A stretch of 64,000 nucleotides of DNA from Brevundimonas sp. SORGH_AS_0993 (GCF_030818545.1 NZ_JAUTAH010000001.1:2423001-2487000), one strand, 5' to 3'; shown: positions 17,744 through 27,040, counted from the first letter of the stretch. Notes: generated by a model not told the origin, from the sequence alone. Numbers and translations are program-made.

Positions 17744-18012
17744 CCGCCGGATCGCCCACCCCCGACCCTGCCGCACCCCTGGCGTCCGGGCCGCTCCTGA
17801 CCCGGTCCCAGGCCTCCGTCTTTCTGGAACAGTACGGCATCCATCTGAAACCGGGCACGCTCGCGCGGCTGTGGTCGATGGGCGGAAACGGCCCGCCCTG
17901 TCTGCATGTCCGCGGCAAGCCGTTCTATCCGACCGAAGTGCTCAAGACCTGGGCCGGGTCTCAGATCACCGACCTTCGGGCGTCGGCTCCCCCCGCCGCG
18001 AGGCGGCGATGA
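17740..18012 (+). CDS. Small helix-turn-helix protein of the mobile element
   Basis: A 90-residue protein with a central winged or MerR-like helix-turn-helix region (LLTRSQASVFLEQYGIHLKP, then GTLARLWSMGGNGPPCLHVR and GKPFYPTEVLKTWA). This resembles excisionase-type DNA-binding proteins encoded on alphaproteobacterial integrative elements. It overlaps the transglycosylase stop by four bases and the next gene by four bases, so the cluster is tightly packed. The precise role, excision or control of transfer genes, cannot be told. Confidence 0.7.
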   Translation: MTAGSPTPDPAAPLASGPLLTRSQASVFLEQYGIHLKPGTLARLWSMGGNGPPCLHVRGKPFYPTEVLKTWAGSQITDLRASAPPAARRR

Positions 18013-18197
18013 GCCGGCCCGCCCGTCGCGCGCTCACCGTTGCGGATCTGCTGGCGAATCCGACCGTCAGCTTCGCGCTGAAGGCGGTGATCCTCGCCTG
18101 GGAGCAGCGCGATCCGGTGGACGCCGCCCGGGATGCGCATCTCCTCGCAGATGTGTTCGCGCATCGGGCGGACGAGGCGGTGTCATGGATCGGCTGA
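18009..18197 (+). CDS. Small helical protein of unknown function
   Basis: A 62-residue protein beginning MSRPARRALTVADLLANP, predicted mainly helical, with no recognised domain. Overlapping ATGA junctions place it between two DNA-binding proteins, and its stop lies within the next gene's first codons. The compact overlapping arrangement and normal codon use support a real gene. No function is assigned. Confidence 0.55.
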   Translation: MSRPARRALTVADLLANPTVSFALKAVILAWEQRDPVDAARDAHLLADVFAHRADEAVSWIG

Positions 18198-18442
18198 TCC
18201 GGGACGACGAGGCGGTCCCGACCCCGCGCGCCGGAGGACCGAGCGACCGCCTCCTGTACTGGCCGCGGGTCAAGGACATCACCGGTCTCAGCCGGACGAC
18301 GGCCTGGCGGATGCAGAAGGCGGGAGATTTTCCGCCGCCGGTGCGGGTGTCGACCGGCAGGTTCGGATGGTGGCAGAGCGATCTGGACCGGTGGAAGGCG
18401 TCGCGGACCTTCCGGCCTGCCGTCAATCCGAAGCTGGCATAG
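18185..18442 (+). CDS. AlpA-family DNA-binding protein
   Basis: An 85-residue protein with the AlpA signature (LLYWPRVKDITGLSRTTAWR, followed by GDFPPPVR and FGWWQSDLDRWKASR). AlpA-type proteins are small winged helix-turn-helix regulators on prophages and integrative elements and often control the integrase or act as excisionase. It overlaps the upstream gene by 13 bases. No integrase gene is visible in the window, so any excision partner is missing or outside. Confidence 0.85.
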   Translation: MDRLIRDDEAVPTPRAGGPSDRLLYWPRVKDITGLSRTTAWRMQKAGDFPPPVRVSTGRFGWWQSDLDRWKASRTFRPAVNPKLA

Positions 18443-18704
18443 AGGCGCCCTGGCCTGAAGCCCGTCGCCGACGTCGTTTCCGAACCACCTCCGCGGGCTT
18501 CGAAGCCGCTGCCGGCGAAGCCGGTGTCCCGGTCGCGTCGCACGAGCGTATCGCCGGATCAGATCGCGTTCGACTTCGGGACATGATCGGAAGGCGACGC
18601 CGTCCGCAGGCAAGGCTGCGAGCCGTCGGTCCCAGTCCCGGGATGGTAGGACGGCTTTCCGTCGATTACGCAGGACCGGGTGGGCCTCCGCCCTGTCAAT
18701 CGAC
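18443..18704. other. Gene-free spacer before the second hipBA
   Basis: About 260 bases between the AlpA gene and the second hipBA operators. No gene is supported and no strong hairpin was noticed. Confidence 0.5.
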
Positions 18705-18778
18705 TTTATGCGGAAAAGCGCATACTTCACTTTTATGTTGAAGATCGCATAAGGCGGGTTTATGTCGAATATCGCATA
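18705..18778. promoter_or_regulatory. Three operator-like palindromes, 27 bp apart, upstream of hipB
   Basis: Sites at 18705-18724 (TTTATGCGGAAAAGCGCATA), 18732-18751 (TTTATGTTGAAGATCGCATA) and 18759-18778 (TTTATGTCGAATATCGCATA) share the pattern TTTATG-N8-CGCATA with inverted TATGCG/CGCATA arms. Their starts are exactly 27 bases apart. The third ends 11 bases before hipB's ATG, next to the ribosome-binding site (GGAGAGG). They are very likely autoregulatory HipB operators. Confidence 0.8.
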
Positions 18779-18789
18779 GGAGAGGCGAT

Positions 18790-19041
18790 ATGGAACCGCT
18801 CGCGCGCTCACCCCGTCAGCTGGGTAATCTCATTCAGCGACAGCGGAAAGCCAGGGGACTGAGCCAGTCCGAGTTGGCGGACCTCGCCGGCACGCGACAA
18901 GAAATGGTCTCCAAGATCGAAAGCGGCGCGCCGGGATCCCGGATCGCCTCGATCTGCGATCTGTTGGCGGCGCTTGATCTGGAGATGACGCTCACGCCGC
19001 GGACACGCAGTTCTACGGCCGATATAGCGGACATCTTCTGA
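18790..19041 (+). CDS. hipB: HipB-family antitoxin (Xre-type HTH)
   Basis: An 83-residue Xre-type helix-turn-helix protein (LGNLIQRQRKARGLSQSELA, then TRQEMVSKIESG), expected to neutralise the adjacent HipA and repress the operon. A ribosome-binding sequence lies just upstream and three operator-like repeats precede it. Its TGA overlaps the hipA ATG by one base. It differs clearly from the first HipB in the window, so the two modules are probably not cross-regulating. Confidence 0.9.
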   Translation: MEPLARSPRQLGNLIQRQRKARGLSQSELADLAGTRQEMVSKIESGAPGSRIASICDLLAALDLEMTLTPRTRSSTADIADIF

Positions 19042-20369
19042 TGGGGCGTCGTCGGGCCCATGCGCCGCTGACTATCCTGATCAATGGCCGTGAGGTCGGT
19101 CGCCTTGAGAAGGCGGCCGACGGCGCCGTCTTCTTCCAGTACGCCCGGGACTGGGTGGAGTGGCCGCAGGCCTTCCCGATTTCCCTATCCCTTCCTCTGC
19201 AGCAGGCCGCCTATCGGGGCGAAGCGGTCAACGCGGTCTTCGACAATCTCTTGCCCGACAGTCCGGCGGTCCGCAGGCAGGTCGCCCGGACGACCGGGGC
19301 GCGGGGCGCCGACACCTACAGCCTCCTGCAGGAAATCGGCCGGGACTGCGTCGGCGCCATGCAGTTCCTCCCCGACGGATTGGAGGTCGATGTCTCGGGC
19401 GCGATCCAGGCGGAGCCCATTGGCGAAGACGAGATCGAGAGATTGCTCGCGAACCTGGCCCACGCCCCGCTTGGAGTCGATCCAGAGGAAGGCTTCCGCA
19501 TCTCCATCGCCGGGGCGCAGGAGAAGACAGCGCTGCTGTTTCATGACGGACGATGGAAGCGACCCATCGGCGCGACGCCGACAACCCACATCCTGAAGCC
19601 CCAGCTTGGGCGGATACCGACGGCGTCGGGCGAGGTGGATCTCACCCACAGTGTCGACAACGAGCATTATTGCCTCGCCCTGATGCGCGCCTTCGGTCTT
19701 GAAACGGCGAAGACGGAGATCGCGACCTTCGGGGAGCGAAGGGTTCTCGTCGTGGAACGGTTTGACAGGGCGTGGCGATCAGACGGTCGACTGCTTCGCC
19801 TTCCCCAGGAAGACCTGTGTCAGGCGTTGTCCATCCCCTCGAGCCGGAAATACCAGGACCACGGAGGCCCGGGGATGAGGAATATTCTCGATCGCCTTCA
19901 GGAAGCTGATGATCCGGCCCGTGACCGTCTGGCCTTCTTCAGCAGCCAGATCCTGTTCTGGCTGACCGGCGCGACCGACGGCCACGCCAAGAACTTCAGC
20001 CTGTTCCTGCGCCCGGGCGGGCGGTTCGAGCTCACGCCCTTCTATGACGTGCTGACGGCGCAGCCCGCGTTCGATGCGAAGCAGATTCCTCATAATAGCT
20101 TCCGCCTGGCCATGTCGGCGGGGGCTTCGCCGCACTACCGGGTCGACGATGTCCTGGGACGTCACTTCATCCAGAGCGGCAAGGTCGCGGGCTTGGGGCC
20201 GACGGCGATGCGCAAGGTGGTGGACGAGATCCGCGCTCATGCCGAGACCGCACCGGACAGGGCGCTCACGGACATGCCTGATGATTTCCACCCGGAAGCC
20301 TACGACGCGATCAAGGCCGTCTTGCCCCGTAGACTGAAACTTCTTGAAACGGCTTACGACCTGCTCTGA
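19041..20369 (+). CDS. hipA: HipA-family serine/threonine kinase toxin
   Basis: A 442-residue HipA kinase, close to the length of E. coli HipA. Features are the N-terminal HipA domain (LTILINGREVGRLEK, NLLPDSPAVRRQVA), the ATP-binding region SIAGAQEKTALLF, the segment THILKPQ, VVERFDR, PQEDLCQALS, the catalytic loop GATDGHAKNFSLF with catalytic Asp, and the metal-binding Asp in TPFYDVLT. All appear intact. It forms an operon with hipB. The substrate is unknown; known HipA relatives phosphorylate aminoacyl-tRNA synthetases. It lies between the conjugation remnant and tRNA-Ala, consistent with cargo of the decayed element. Confidence 0.93.
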   Translation: MGRRRAHAPLTILINGREVGRLEKAADGAVFFQYARDWVEWPQAFPISLSLPLQQAAYRGEAVNAVFDNLLPDSPAVRRQVARTTGARGADTYSLLQEIGRDCVGAMQFLPDGLEVDVSGAIQAEPIGEDEIERLLANLAHAPLGVDPEEGFRISIAGAQEKTALLFHDGRWKRPIGATPTTHILKPQLGRIPTASGEVDLTHSVDNEHYCLALMRAFGLETAKTEIATFGERRVLVVERFDRAWRSDGRLLRLPQEDLCQALSIPSSRKYQDHGGPGMRNILDRLQEADDPARDRLAFFSSQILFWLTGATDGHAKNFSLFLRPGGRFELTPFYDVLTAQPAFDAKQIPHNSFRLAMSAGASPHYRVDDVLGRHFIQSGKVAGLGPTAMRKVVDEIRAHAETAPDRALTDMPDDFHPEAYDAIKAVLPRRLKLLETAYDLL

Positions 20370-21329
20370 TCTGGCCGAGCATCCTGTACGGGTTGCACGC
20401 CGATCTGGCGGGCGCGAGCCGCATCCAGGGGCGCGGCCGGGAAGACCTTTCGACCGTGCGCAACGATGGCTTAGGGCTCCAGTTCTTGGAACGCCACAGG
20501 CCACGACCTCCGCGAGTCCGTCAGTGCGGTTCGGGGCTGAGCAATCCAGAGCGGCGAGGTTCGGAGGCTCACGGCCAGGACCTCCCCCTATCGCCCGCGA
20601 GTGTGTTGAGCTCAGAGCCTGAGAAGGCGGGGTTGGCGGGTCGGAGACGCGAAGGCCGTCTCTCCTGGTGAGAGCGAGTTCGGGTTCTGACGGCTTGGCG
20701 CAAGCCGGGTCGATCAAGCGTCTGGGGCGGCCTTCAGGTCGAACATCCGCTCCATAGATGCTCAAGCCGATCTGTTCAGCGCGCTTGTCGAAGGTCTGGC
20801 TCTGGCCCCCGCGGCCACGCCCCGTGCCCGGCCGCGTCGTCGAAGGCGGCGGGGGCCTGGGAAGGAGTGGGGGAAGCGATCAGGGTTGCAACCAATTCAT
20901 CCCACGCTGTCAGGGCGGATCGTTTTTCGGCCATGAAGTCGTAGAGGGCATAGGTCGAGACCGTGACGGACGCGACTGTTCGGGGGCTACGGCCGCCAGA
21001 CGGGCGGCGGTAGTCGAGGACCTGCGAGCTTCAGGCCTCAACTCTGAGGTCGTGAGGCTGTTTTGGTTCGTATCGCGGAATGCGCGTCGGCCTCGAACGC
21101 ACGCCCTGAGGCTCAAGCCTTCCAAAGAGACTGCCGACGAATCGTGACGAAAGTGACCGATTCGGCGTGTGACCGACGCCTAGGGCGCGGCATGTTCGGC
21201 GCGGAGTGATCGAAGCTCTGCAGTGACCGCCGCAATCTCGTGAAACGTCCTGACGCGAATCGAAACGAAGTGCAGTCAGATCGATTTCAAAGAACGTTGT
21301 TTGCTACCCATGTGCTACCCGGAAAGCAA
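20370..21329. other. Gene-free kilobase between hipA and tRNA-Ala
   Basis: No gene can be supported in these ~960 bases; the open frames are short and have no recognisable motif. A short stretch around 20740-20830 reads like a coding relic (DAQADLFSALVEGLALAPAA) but runs into a stop-prone region. The placement beside a tRNA suggests an old element border. Confidence 0.5.
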
Positions 21330-21359
21330 AAGGGGTTAGCAGCGAGCTGCTAACCCCTT
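21330..21359 (-). terminator. Intrinsic terminator downstream of tRNA-Ala
   Basis: AAGGGGTTAGCAGC and its exact reverse complement are separated by two bases. On the minus strand the hairpin lies 7 bases after the tRNA 3' end and is followed by TTTTGCTTT. Confidence 0.8.
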
Positions 21360-21366
21360 GAAAACT

Positions 21367-21442
<76 letters not shown>

Positions 21443-21601
21443 GGACCTTGCGGTCTGGTCCGCCGGTTCATCTTGCGATGGCCCCCGGCGAGGCGGCGGA
21501 AACTATGTCAGGCATTTTCTGCGATCAAGCCTGTTTCGAGATTTATTTTCACCCCGCTTCCAAGGGCGAAAATCGACAGCCTTTTCAATCACAAAGACTG
21601 T

Positions 21602-21640
21602 CGCCTACCGCGCCTCAGGCAGCGCAAGGCGCGGTAGGCG
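21602..21640 (-). terminator. Hairpin downstream of the TIGR02300 gene
   Basis: CGCCTACCGCGCCT and AGGCGCGGTAGGCG form a perfect 14-bp stem around an 11-base loop, 14 bases beyond the stop codon on the minus strand. The following sequence has only a weak T run, so it is a probable rather than certain terminator. Confidence 0.6.
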
Positions 21641-21653
21641 CATCCAGAAAAGA

Positions 21654-22115
21654 TCAGTCGTCGTCGCGCGACGGCTTGGCGATCTCGTCTTCCAGAGAGT
21701 CGTCGTCCTCGTCCTCGATGAAAGGGACGGAGTCGTCGTCATCGTCGGCCAGCAGATCGTCGTCGCCGTCGGTGGCGCCCATGCCGGCCTCTTCCGAAGC
21801 GTCGGCCGGGGCGTCGTCGTCATCGTCGTCCGGCGTCAGGATCGGCTCATGGCCTTCCTCGTCGATCTCCGGGGCGCGGACTTCCTCGTCCTCGTCTTCC
21901 TCGGCGTCGGCCGACTTGTCCTTGACCTGGTCCTCGGTGTCCTCGTCGTCGGACGGATAGCCGGGGCGGGCGCGGCGGCTGCGCAGCTTCAGCGCCTCTT
22001 CGGGATCGAAGTCCGTGCCGCATTTGGGGCAGTGGGCGGGACGGCGGTTCAGGTCGTAGAATTTCGCCTGGCAGTTCGGGCAGACCTGTTTGGCGCCCAG
22101 TTCGGGATTGGCCAC
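21654..22115 (-). CDS. TIGR02300-family zinc-ribbon acidic protein
   Basis: A 153-residue protein of the alphaproteobacterial TIGR02300 (FYDLN acid) family. The N-terminus has a zinc ribbon with two Cys pairs ([16 protein letters not shown], then [10 protein letters not shown]) and the rest is extremely rich in Asp and Glu. The start is GTG at 22115 (GTG GCC AAT), giving the family's usual MANPELG-type N-terminus. The function of the family is not known; the acidic tail suggests interaction with basic proteins or nucleic-acid-binding complexes. It is divergent from aroA. Confidence 0.88.
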   Translation of the reverse strand: MANPELGAKQVCPNCQAKFYDLNRRPAHCPKCGTDFDPEEALKLRSRRARPGYPSDDEDTEDQVKDKSADAEEDEDEEVRAPEIDEEGHEPILTPDDDDDDAPADASEEAGMGATDGDDDLLADDDDDSVPFIEDEDDDSLEDEIAKPSRDDD

Positions 22116-22239
22116 GGTGGGATGCTTTCAACGGGTTGAATTCGGGGCGGTCCCTTGCCACCCCTTAGGGCCGCTGTCAAAAGCGATCTTCACGCGACGC
22201 CCGCGCGCCTGTCCATCCTCCAGCCTGAAGCGGGCCAAG

Positions 22240-23562
22240 ATGACCTCTCGACTGACCGCCCACCGCTCCGCCTCGCTCGCCGGAACCGTGCGCGCGCCCG
22301 GCGACAAATCCATGTCGCATCGGTCGATGATCCTGGGCGGCATGGCCGCGGGCGTCACCGAGGTCGAGGGCCTGCTGGAGGGCGACGACGTCCTGGCCAC
22401 CGCCCGCGCGGTCCAGGCCTTCGGCGCCAAGGTCCAGCGAACCGGCGAGGGCCGGTGGCGGATCGAAGGCGCAGGCGGGTTCGAGACGCCCCTGTCCGTG
22501 ATCGACTGCGGCAACGCCGGGACCGGGGTGCGCCTGCTGATGGGGGCGGCGGCCGGCTATTCCCTGACGGCCACCTTCGACGGCGACGGCTCGCTGAGAA
22601 AGCGGCCGATGAAGCGGGTCACGGCGCCGCTGGCCCAGATGGGGGCGCGCTTCGGCTGGCTGGCGGCCGAGGATCGGCTGCCCCTGACCTTGACCGGGGG
22701 CGCCCTGACCGGGGGGGCGCTGAAGGCCATCGACTATGTGCAGACCGTGGCCTCGGCCCAGGTCAAATCGGCCATTCTGTTGGCCGGGCTGAACGCCGAG
22801 GGCGTGACCTCGGTGCTCGAGCCGGAGAAGAGCCGCGACCATACCGAGCGGATGCTGCGCGCCTTCGGCGCCGAGGTCGGGGTCGAGGCGGTCGGCGAAG
22901 GCTGGAAGGTGACGCTGAAGGGCGGTCAGCCGCTGACCGGAACCTTCGTCGCCGTGCCGGGCGATCCGTCCTCGGCCGCCTTTCCGCTGGCCGCCGGCCT
23001 GATCGCGCCGGGGTCCGAGGTGACGGTCGAGGGGGTGATGCTGAACCCTCTGCGGACCGGCCTGTTCGACACCTGGGTCGAGATGGGGGCCGATCTGACC
23101 GTCGCCAACCGGCGCCAGGCGGGCGGCGAGGACGTAGGCGACGTCACCGCCCGCTTCTCCCGGCTGAAGGGCGTCGTCGTGCCCGAAGCGCGCGCGGCCT
23201 CCATGATCGACGAATATCCGATCCTGGCGGCGACGGCGGCCTTTGCGGACGGCGTCACCGTCATGCGCGGCGTGGGCGAGATGCGGGTCAAGGAAAGCGA
23301 CCGGATTTCCCTGATGGTCGAGGGCCTGCGCGCCTGCGGGGTCCAGGTGGAGGAGGAGCCGGAGGGCTTCATCGTCACGGGCGGCCCGGTCAAGGGGGGG
23401 GCGACCGTCCACACCGCCCACGACCACCGCATCGCCATGAGCCATCTGGTGTTGGGCCTGGCCGCCGATCAACCCGTCTCGGTCGACGAGCCCGGCATGA
23501 TCGCGACCAGCTTCCCCGGCTTCGTCGAACTGATGAACCGGCTGGGCGGGCGGATCGGATGA
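22240..23562 (+). CDS. aroA: 3-phosphoshikimate 1-carboxyvinyltransferase (EPSP synthase, class II)
   Basis: A 440-residue EPSP synthase, the sixth step of the shikimate pathway: phosphoenolpyruvate plus shikimate 3-phosphate to EPSP. The N-terminal PEP/S3P-binding motif [15 protein letters not shown] and the following [10 protein letters not shown] are characteristic of class II enzymes such as CP4. The active-site loop is [12 protein letters not shown]; the glyphosate-insensitive CP4 enzyme has Ala where this has the second Gly. C-terminal motifs include RVKESDRI and [13 protein letters not shown]. The ATG at 22240 is chosen because it places the first conserved strand close to the start. 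It overlaps cmk by four bases. Confidence 0.95.
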   Translation: MTSRLTAHRSASLAGTVRAPGDKSMSHRSMILGGMAAGVTEVEGLLEGDDVLATARAVQAFGAKVQRTGEGRWRIEGAGGFETPLSVIDCGNAGTGVRLLMGAAAGYSLTATFDGDGSLRKRPMKRVTAPLAQMGARFGWLAAEDRLPLTLTGGALTGGALKAIDYVQTVASAQVKSAILLAGLNAEGVTSVLEPEKSRDHTERMLRAFGAEVGVEAVGEGWKVTLKGGQPLTGTFVAVPGDPSSAAFPLAAGLIAPGSEVTVEGVMLNPLRTGLFDTWVEMGADLTVANRRQAGGEDVGDVTARFSRLKGVVVPEARAASMIDEYPILAATAAFADGVTVMRGVGEMRVKESDRISLMVEGLRACGVQVEEEPEGFIVTGGPVKGGATVHTAHDHRIAMSHLVLGLAADQPVSVDEPGMIATSFPGFVELMNRLGGRIG

Positions 23563-24203
23563 GCCTGATCATCGCCGTCGATGGACCGGCCGCCTCGGGC
23601 AAGGGGACCATCGCCGCGCGTCTGGCGACGGCCTATGGCCTGCCGCATCTGGACACGGGACTGCTTTATCGGGCGGTGGGGCTGAAGGTGTTGCAGGACG
23701 GCGGGTCGCTGGACGACGAGGCGGCGGCGACGGCCGCGGCGCGGGGGCTGGAGCCGGCGGGCCTGTCGGACGATCCGCGCCTGACGACGGGGGAGGCGGG
23801 CGAGGCGGCCAGCCGCGTCGCAGGCTTTGCCGGCGTGCGGGCGGCGCTTCTGGACCTGCAGCAGGCGTTCGCGGCCCAGACGGGCGGGGCGGTGCTGGAT
23901 GGGCGCGACATCGGCACGGTGATCGCCCCCGGCGCCCCGGCCAAACTGTTCGTCACCGCCACGCCGCAGGTCCGCGCCAGGCGCCGCTGGAAACAGTTGA
24001 CCGCGCGCGGCATCGACATCGCCTTCGAAGACATGCTGGCCGACATCCAGCGGCGCGACGAGCGGGACGCCGGCCGCGGATCGGCGCCCATGGTCCAGGC
24101 GCAAGACGCGGTCTTGCTGGACACGACCGACATGGGTATAGAGGCCGCCTTCGATGCGGCCCGCCGTATCGTCGAGGCGGCGCGCGCGAAACACGGCCTT
24201 TAG
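23559..24203 (+). CDS. cmk: Cytidylate kinase
   Basis: A 214-residue (d)CMP kinase that phosphorylates CMP and dCMP with ATP. The P-loop is [18 protein letters not shown] (residues 6-23), the CMP-binding segment is [12 protein letters not shown], and the motif [13 protein letters not shown] is conserved in the family. The lid region is RRRWKQL...[11 protein letters not shown]. The ATG overlaps the aroA stop (ATGA), so the two are translationally coupled. The order aroA-cmk-rpsA is widely conserved in proteobacteria, which supports the call. Confidence 0.95.
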   Translation: MSLIIAVDGPAASGKGTIAARLATAYGLPHLDTGLLYRAVGLKVLQDGGSLDDEAAATAAARGLEPAGLSDDPRLTTGEAGEAASRVAGFAGVRAALLDLQQAFAAQTGGAVLDGRDIGTVIAPGAPAKLFVTATPQVRARRRWKQLTARGIDIAFEDMLADIQRRDERDAGRGSAPMVQAQDAVLLDTTDMGIEAAFDAARRIVEAARAKHGL

Positions 24204-24362
24204 GCTGGTCCTCGCAAATCCAACGCGCCCACCCTCGGCTTCCGCGGGCGTTCTGGTCGATCCGGCCTCGCATCTGACGACCGACTACCCTTCCTGACAT
24301 CCACCGCGCGCGGGGCCCTACGGTCGCGCGCCCTTAGCCCCTACAGGACGCTTCTCAGCTCC

Positions 24363-26066
24363 ATGACTGACACCCTCAATCCTACCCGCGACGATTTCGC
24401 CGCCCTGCTCGACGAACAACTGTCGGGCCGCGACTTCGGCGAAGGCCAGGTCGTTCACGGCCGCGTCGTCGGCATCGAAAAAGACATCGTCATCATCGAT
24501 GTCGGTCTGAAGACCGAAGGCCGCATCGCCATGCGCGAGTTCGGCCAAGGCGAAGACGCCAAGCTGCCCAAGGTCGGCGACAACGTCGAGGTTTACCTGG
24601 AGCGCGTCGAAAACGCCCTGGGCGAAGCCGTCATCAGCCGCGACAAGGCGCGCCGCGAAGAAGCCTGGACCCGTCTGGAAGTCGTGTTCGCCGAAGGCCA
24701 GCCGGTCAACGGCGCCATCGTCGGCCGCGTCAAGGGCGGCTTCACCGTCGATCTGGGCGGCGCCTCGGCCTTCCTGCCCGGCTCGCAAGTCGATATCCGT
24801 CCGGTCCGCGACGTCGGCCCCCTGATGGGCAAGGAACAGCCCTTCGCCATCCTGAAGATGGACCGTCCGCGCGGCAACATCGTCGTCTCGCGTCGCGCCA
24901 TCCTGGAAGAAGCTCGCGCCGAACAGCGCACCGAGCTGGTCGGCCAGCTGCAAGAGGGCGAAATCCGCGAAGGCGTCGTCAAGAACATCACCGACTACGG
25001 CGCCTTCGTCGATCTGGGCGGCATCGACGGCCTGCTGCACGTCACCGACATGTCGTGGAAGCGCGTCTCGCACCCGTCGCAGGTTCTGGCCGTCGGCGAC
25101 ACCGTCAAGGTCCAGATCGTCAAGATCAACCCGGACACCCAGCGTATCTCGCTGGGCATGAAGCAACTGCAGTCGGACCCGTGGGACGGCGTGGAAGCCA
25201 AGTACCCGGTCGGCGCCAAATACACGGGCCGCATCACCAACATCACCGACTACGGCGCCTTCGTGGAGCTGGAAGCCGGTGTCGAGGGTCTGGTGCACGT
25301 CTCGGAAATGTCCTGGACCAAGAAGAACGTCCATCCGGGCAAGATCGTCTCCACCTCGCAGGAAGTGGACGTGGTCGTCCTGGACGTCGACGCCTCCAAG
25401 CGTCGTATCTCGCTGGGCCTGAAGCAGGCGCAGGACAATCCGTGGGACGCCTTCGTCGCCAACCACCCGATCGGCTCGACGGTCGAGGGCGAGGTCAAGA
25501 ACGCCACCGAGTTCGGTCTGTTCATCGGCCTGGACAACGACATCGACGGCATGGTCCACCTGTCCGACCTGGACTGGTCGGTCTCGGGCGAGGAAGCCAT
25601 CCAGCGCTACCGCAAGGGCGAGATGGTCAAGGCCAAGGTCCTGGACGTCGATGTCGAGAAGGAGCGCGTATCGCTGGGCATCAAGCAACTGGGCGGCGAT
25701 CCGATCGGCGAGGGCGACACCTACCGTCGCGGCCAGCAGATCACCGTCACCGTCTCCTCGATCGAGTCGGGCGGCATCGAGGTCAAGTTCGGCGAGGACG
25801 ACGCGCCGGTCACGGCCTTCATCCGCAAGTCGGACCTGTCGCGCGATCGTAACGAGCAACGTCCGGAACGCTTCGCCGTCGGCGATCGCGTCGACGCCAT
25901 GATCACCGCCGTGGACAAGGCCTCGCGCCGCGTCTCGGTGTCGATCAAGGCGCTGGAAATGAAGGACGAACAGGAAGCCATCGAACAGTTCGGATCGTCC
26001 GACTCGGGCGCTTCGCTGGGCGACATCCTGGGCGCCGCGCTGAAGAACGCCGGTTCCAAGGAGTAA
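24363..26066 (+). CDS. rpsA: 30S ribosomal protein S1
   Basis: A 567-residue S1 protein that helps mRNAs dock on the 30S subunit. Six S1 (OB-fold) repeats are visible, starting near residues 33, 120, 205, 292, 379 and 465; repeats 3 and 4 are the most typical (VVKNITDYGAFVDLGGIDGL and ITNITDYGAFVELEAGVEGL). The 160-base leader after cmk should hold its promoter. Codon use is strongly biased, as in highly expressed genes. A strong terminator follows. Confidence 0.97.
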   Translation: MTDTLNPTRDDFAALLDEQLSGRDFGEGQVVHGRVVGIEKDIVIIDVGLKTEGRIAMREFGQGEDAKLPKVGDNVEVYLERVENALGEAVISRDKARREEAWTRLEVVFAEGQPVNGAIVGRVKGGFTVDLGGASAFLPGSQVDIRPVRDVGPLMGKEQPFAILKMDRPRGNIVVSRRAILEEARAEQRTELVGQLQEGEIREGVVKNITDYGAFVDLGGIDGLLHVTDMSWKRVSHPSQVLAVGDTVKVQIVKINPDTQRISLGMKQLQSDPWDGVEAKYPVGAKYTGRITNITDYGAFVELEAGVEGLVHVSEMSWTKKNVHPGKIVSTSQEVDVVVLDVDASKRRISLGLKQAQDNPWDAFVANHPIGSTVEGEVKNATEFGLFIGLDNDIDGMVHLSDLDWSVSGEEAIQRYRKGEMVKAKVLDVDVEKERVSLGIKQLGGDPIGEGDTYRRGQQITVTVSSIESGGIEVKFGEDDAPVTAFIRKSDLSRDRNEQRPERFAVGDRVDAMITAVDKASRRVSVSIKALEMKDEQEAIEQFGSSDSGASLGDILGAALKNAGSKE

Positions 26067-26096
26067 AGGCTGCGCCCGCAAGGGCAGGCTGTTGAA

Positions 26097-26125
26097 GGGC
26101 GGCGGGTCATCCCGCCGCCCTTTTT
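26097..26125 (+). terminator. Intrinsic terminator after rpsA
   Basis: GGGCGGCGGG, loop TCAT, CCCGCCGCCC and then TTTTTCTT: a 10-bp perfect stem with a T run, 30 bases beyond the rpsA stop. Confidence 0.92.
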
Positions 26126-26273
26126 CTTGCTTCCTGCGCCCGAAAATGCGCCGCAAGGGGGCTTTCGCGCGTCGATGGGGGCTTTTTCATGCGTGCGCCG
26201 GGCGTTAGGGTGCCGCCTTCCGACGACGGCGGCGCGAGGCTTCGCCGGTCGGACGCGGAACAAGAGGGGCCCG

Positions 26274-26564
26274 ATGATCAAGTCCGAACTGATCGAGAAA
26301 CTGGCGGCCGAGAACACGCACCTGACCCATGCCGAGGTCGAGCGGCTGGTGAACGCCATCCTGGGCAAGATGACCGGCGCCCTGGCCGAGGGCGGCCGGG
26401 TCGAGCTGCGCGGGTTCGGCGCCTTTTCGGTGCGGTCGCGCCCGGCCCGCGCGGGCCGCAATCCGCGCACGGGCGAGACCGTCGAGGTGCCGGCCAAGGC
26501 CGTGCCCTTCTTCAAGAGCGGCAAGGAGCTGCGCGAGCGGCTGAACGCCTCGGGCGACGCCTGA
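26274..26564 (+). CDS. ihfB: Integration host factor beta subunit
   Basis: A 96-residue DNA-bending protein of the HU/IHF family. It begins [11 protein letters not shown]; the signature strand region is [19 protein letters not shown] and the DNA-intercalating Pro lies in the arm [13 protein letters not shown]. The position after rpsA is the standard location of the beta subunit, which separates it from HU and IhfA. The frame is open upstream, but the ATG at 26274 gives the canonical N-terminus with an AGAGGGG ribosome-binding site a few bases before. Confidence 0.92.
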   Translation: MIKSELIEKLAAENTHLTHAEVERLVNAILGKMTGALAEGGRVELRGFGAFSVRSRPARAGRNPRTGETVEVPAKAVPFFKSGKELRERLNASGDA

Positions 26565-26601
26565 GCTTCCCGATTTTTCGATTCAAAGACCGAGGCCCGT
26601 C

Positions 26602-27021
26602 ATGAGTTTGCTGTCCGAATTTCGTGAATTCGCGGTCAAGGGCAATGTCGTCGACCTAGCCGTCGGCGTCATCATCGGCGGGGCGTTCGGCAAGATCGTC
26701 ACCAGCCTGGTCGATCAGGTCGTCATGCCGCCCATCGGCTGGCTGATCGGCGGGATCAACTTCTCGGACCTGAAGATCACTCTGCCGGTCAATCCGACCA
26801 ACCCGACCGGAGCGCCCGCCGTGATCGAATACGGCGCCTTCATCAATGTGCTGATCCAATTCGTGATCGTGGCCTTCGTCATCTTCGTGATGGTGAAGCT
26901 GATCAACAAGCTGCGCCGTCAGCAGGCGGCCCAGCCCGATCCGGCGCCCGCGGCCCCGACCGCGACCGAACAGTTGCTGATCGAAATCCGCGACGAACTG
27001 AAGACCCGCCCCAAGGGCTGA
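26602..27021 (+). CDS. mscL: Large-conductance mechanosensitive channel MscL
   Basis: A 139-residue inner-membrane channel that opens under membrane tension to relieve hypo-osmotic stress; it works as a pentamer. TM1 is [20 protein letters not shown], the pore helix with Gly/Ala packing. TM2 is [20 protein letters not shown], followed by the amphipathic cytoplasmic helix at the C-terminus. The N-terminal helix [14 protein letters not shown] is typical. It lies 38 bases after ihfB in the same direction. No terminator was noted between them. Confidence 0.95.
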   Translation: MSLLSEFREFAVKGNVVDLAVGVIIGGAFGKIVTSLVDQVVMPPIGWLIGGINFSDLKITLPVNPTNPTGAPAVIEYGAFINVLIQFVIVAFVIFVMVKLINKLRRQQAAQPDPAPAAPTATEQLLIEIRDELKTRPKG

Positions 27022-27040
27022 GGCTCTTTCCAAGCTTTTT

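Noticed and set aside
20758..21147. Open frame of 129 codons between hipA and tRNA-Ala
   Set aside because: There is no recognisable motif, no ribosome-binding site, and composition unlike neighbouring genes; it is more likely decayed DNA.
22155..24203. A 682-codon plus-strand frame spanning aroA
   Set aside because: Only its last third (cmk) is real; the upstream part is a shifted reading of aroA with Arg/Gly-rich composition.
24318..26156. A 612-codon minus-strand frame opposite rpsA
   Set aside because: It is an antisense shadow with Asp/His/Val-rich filler. The six S1 repeats on the plus strand are unmistakable.
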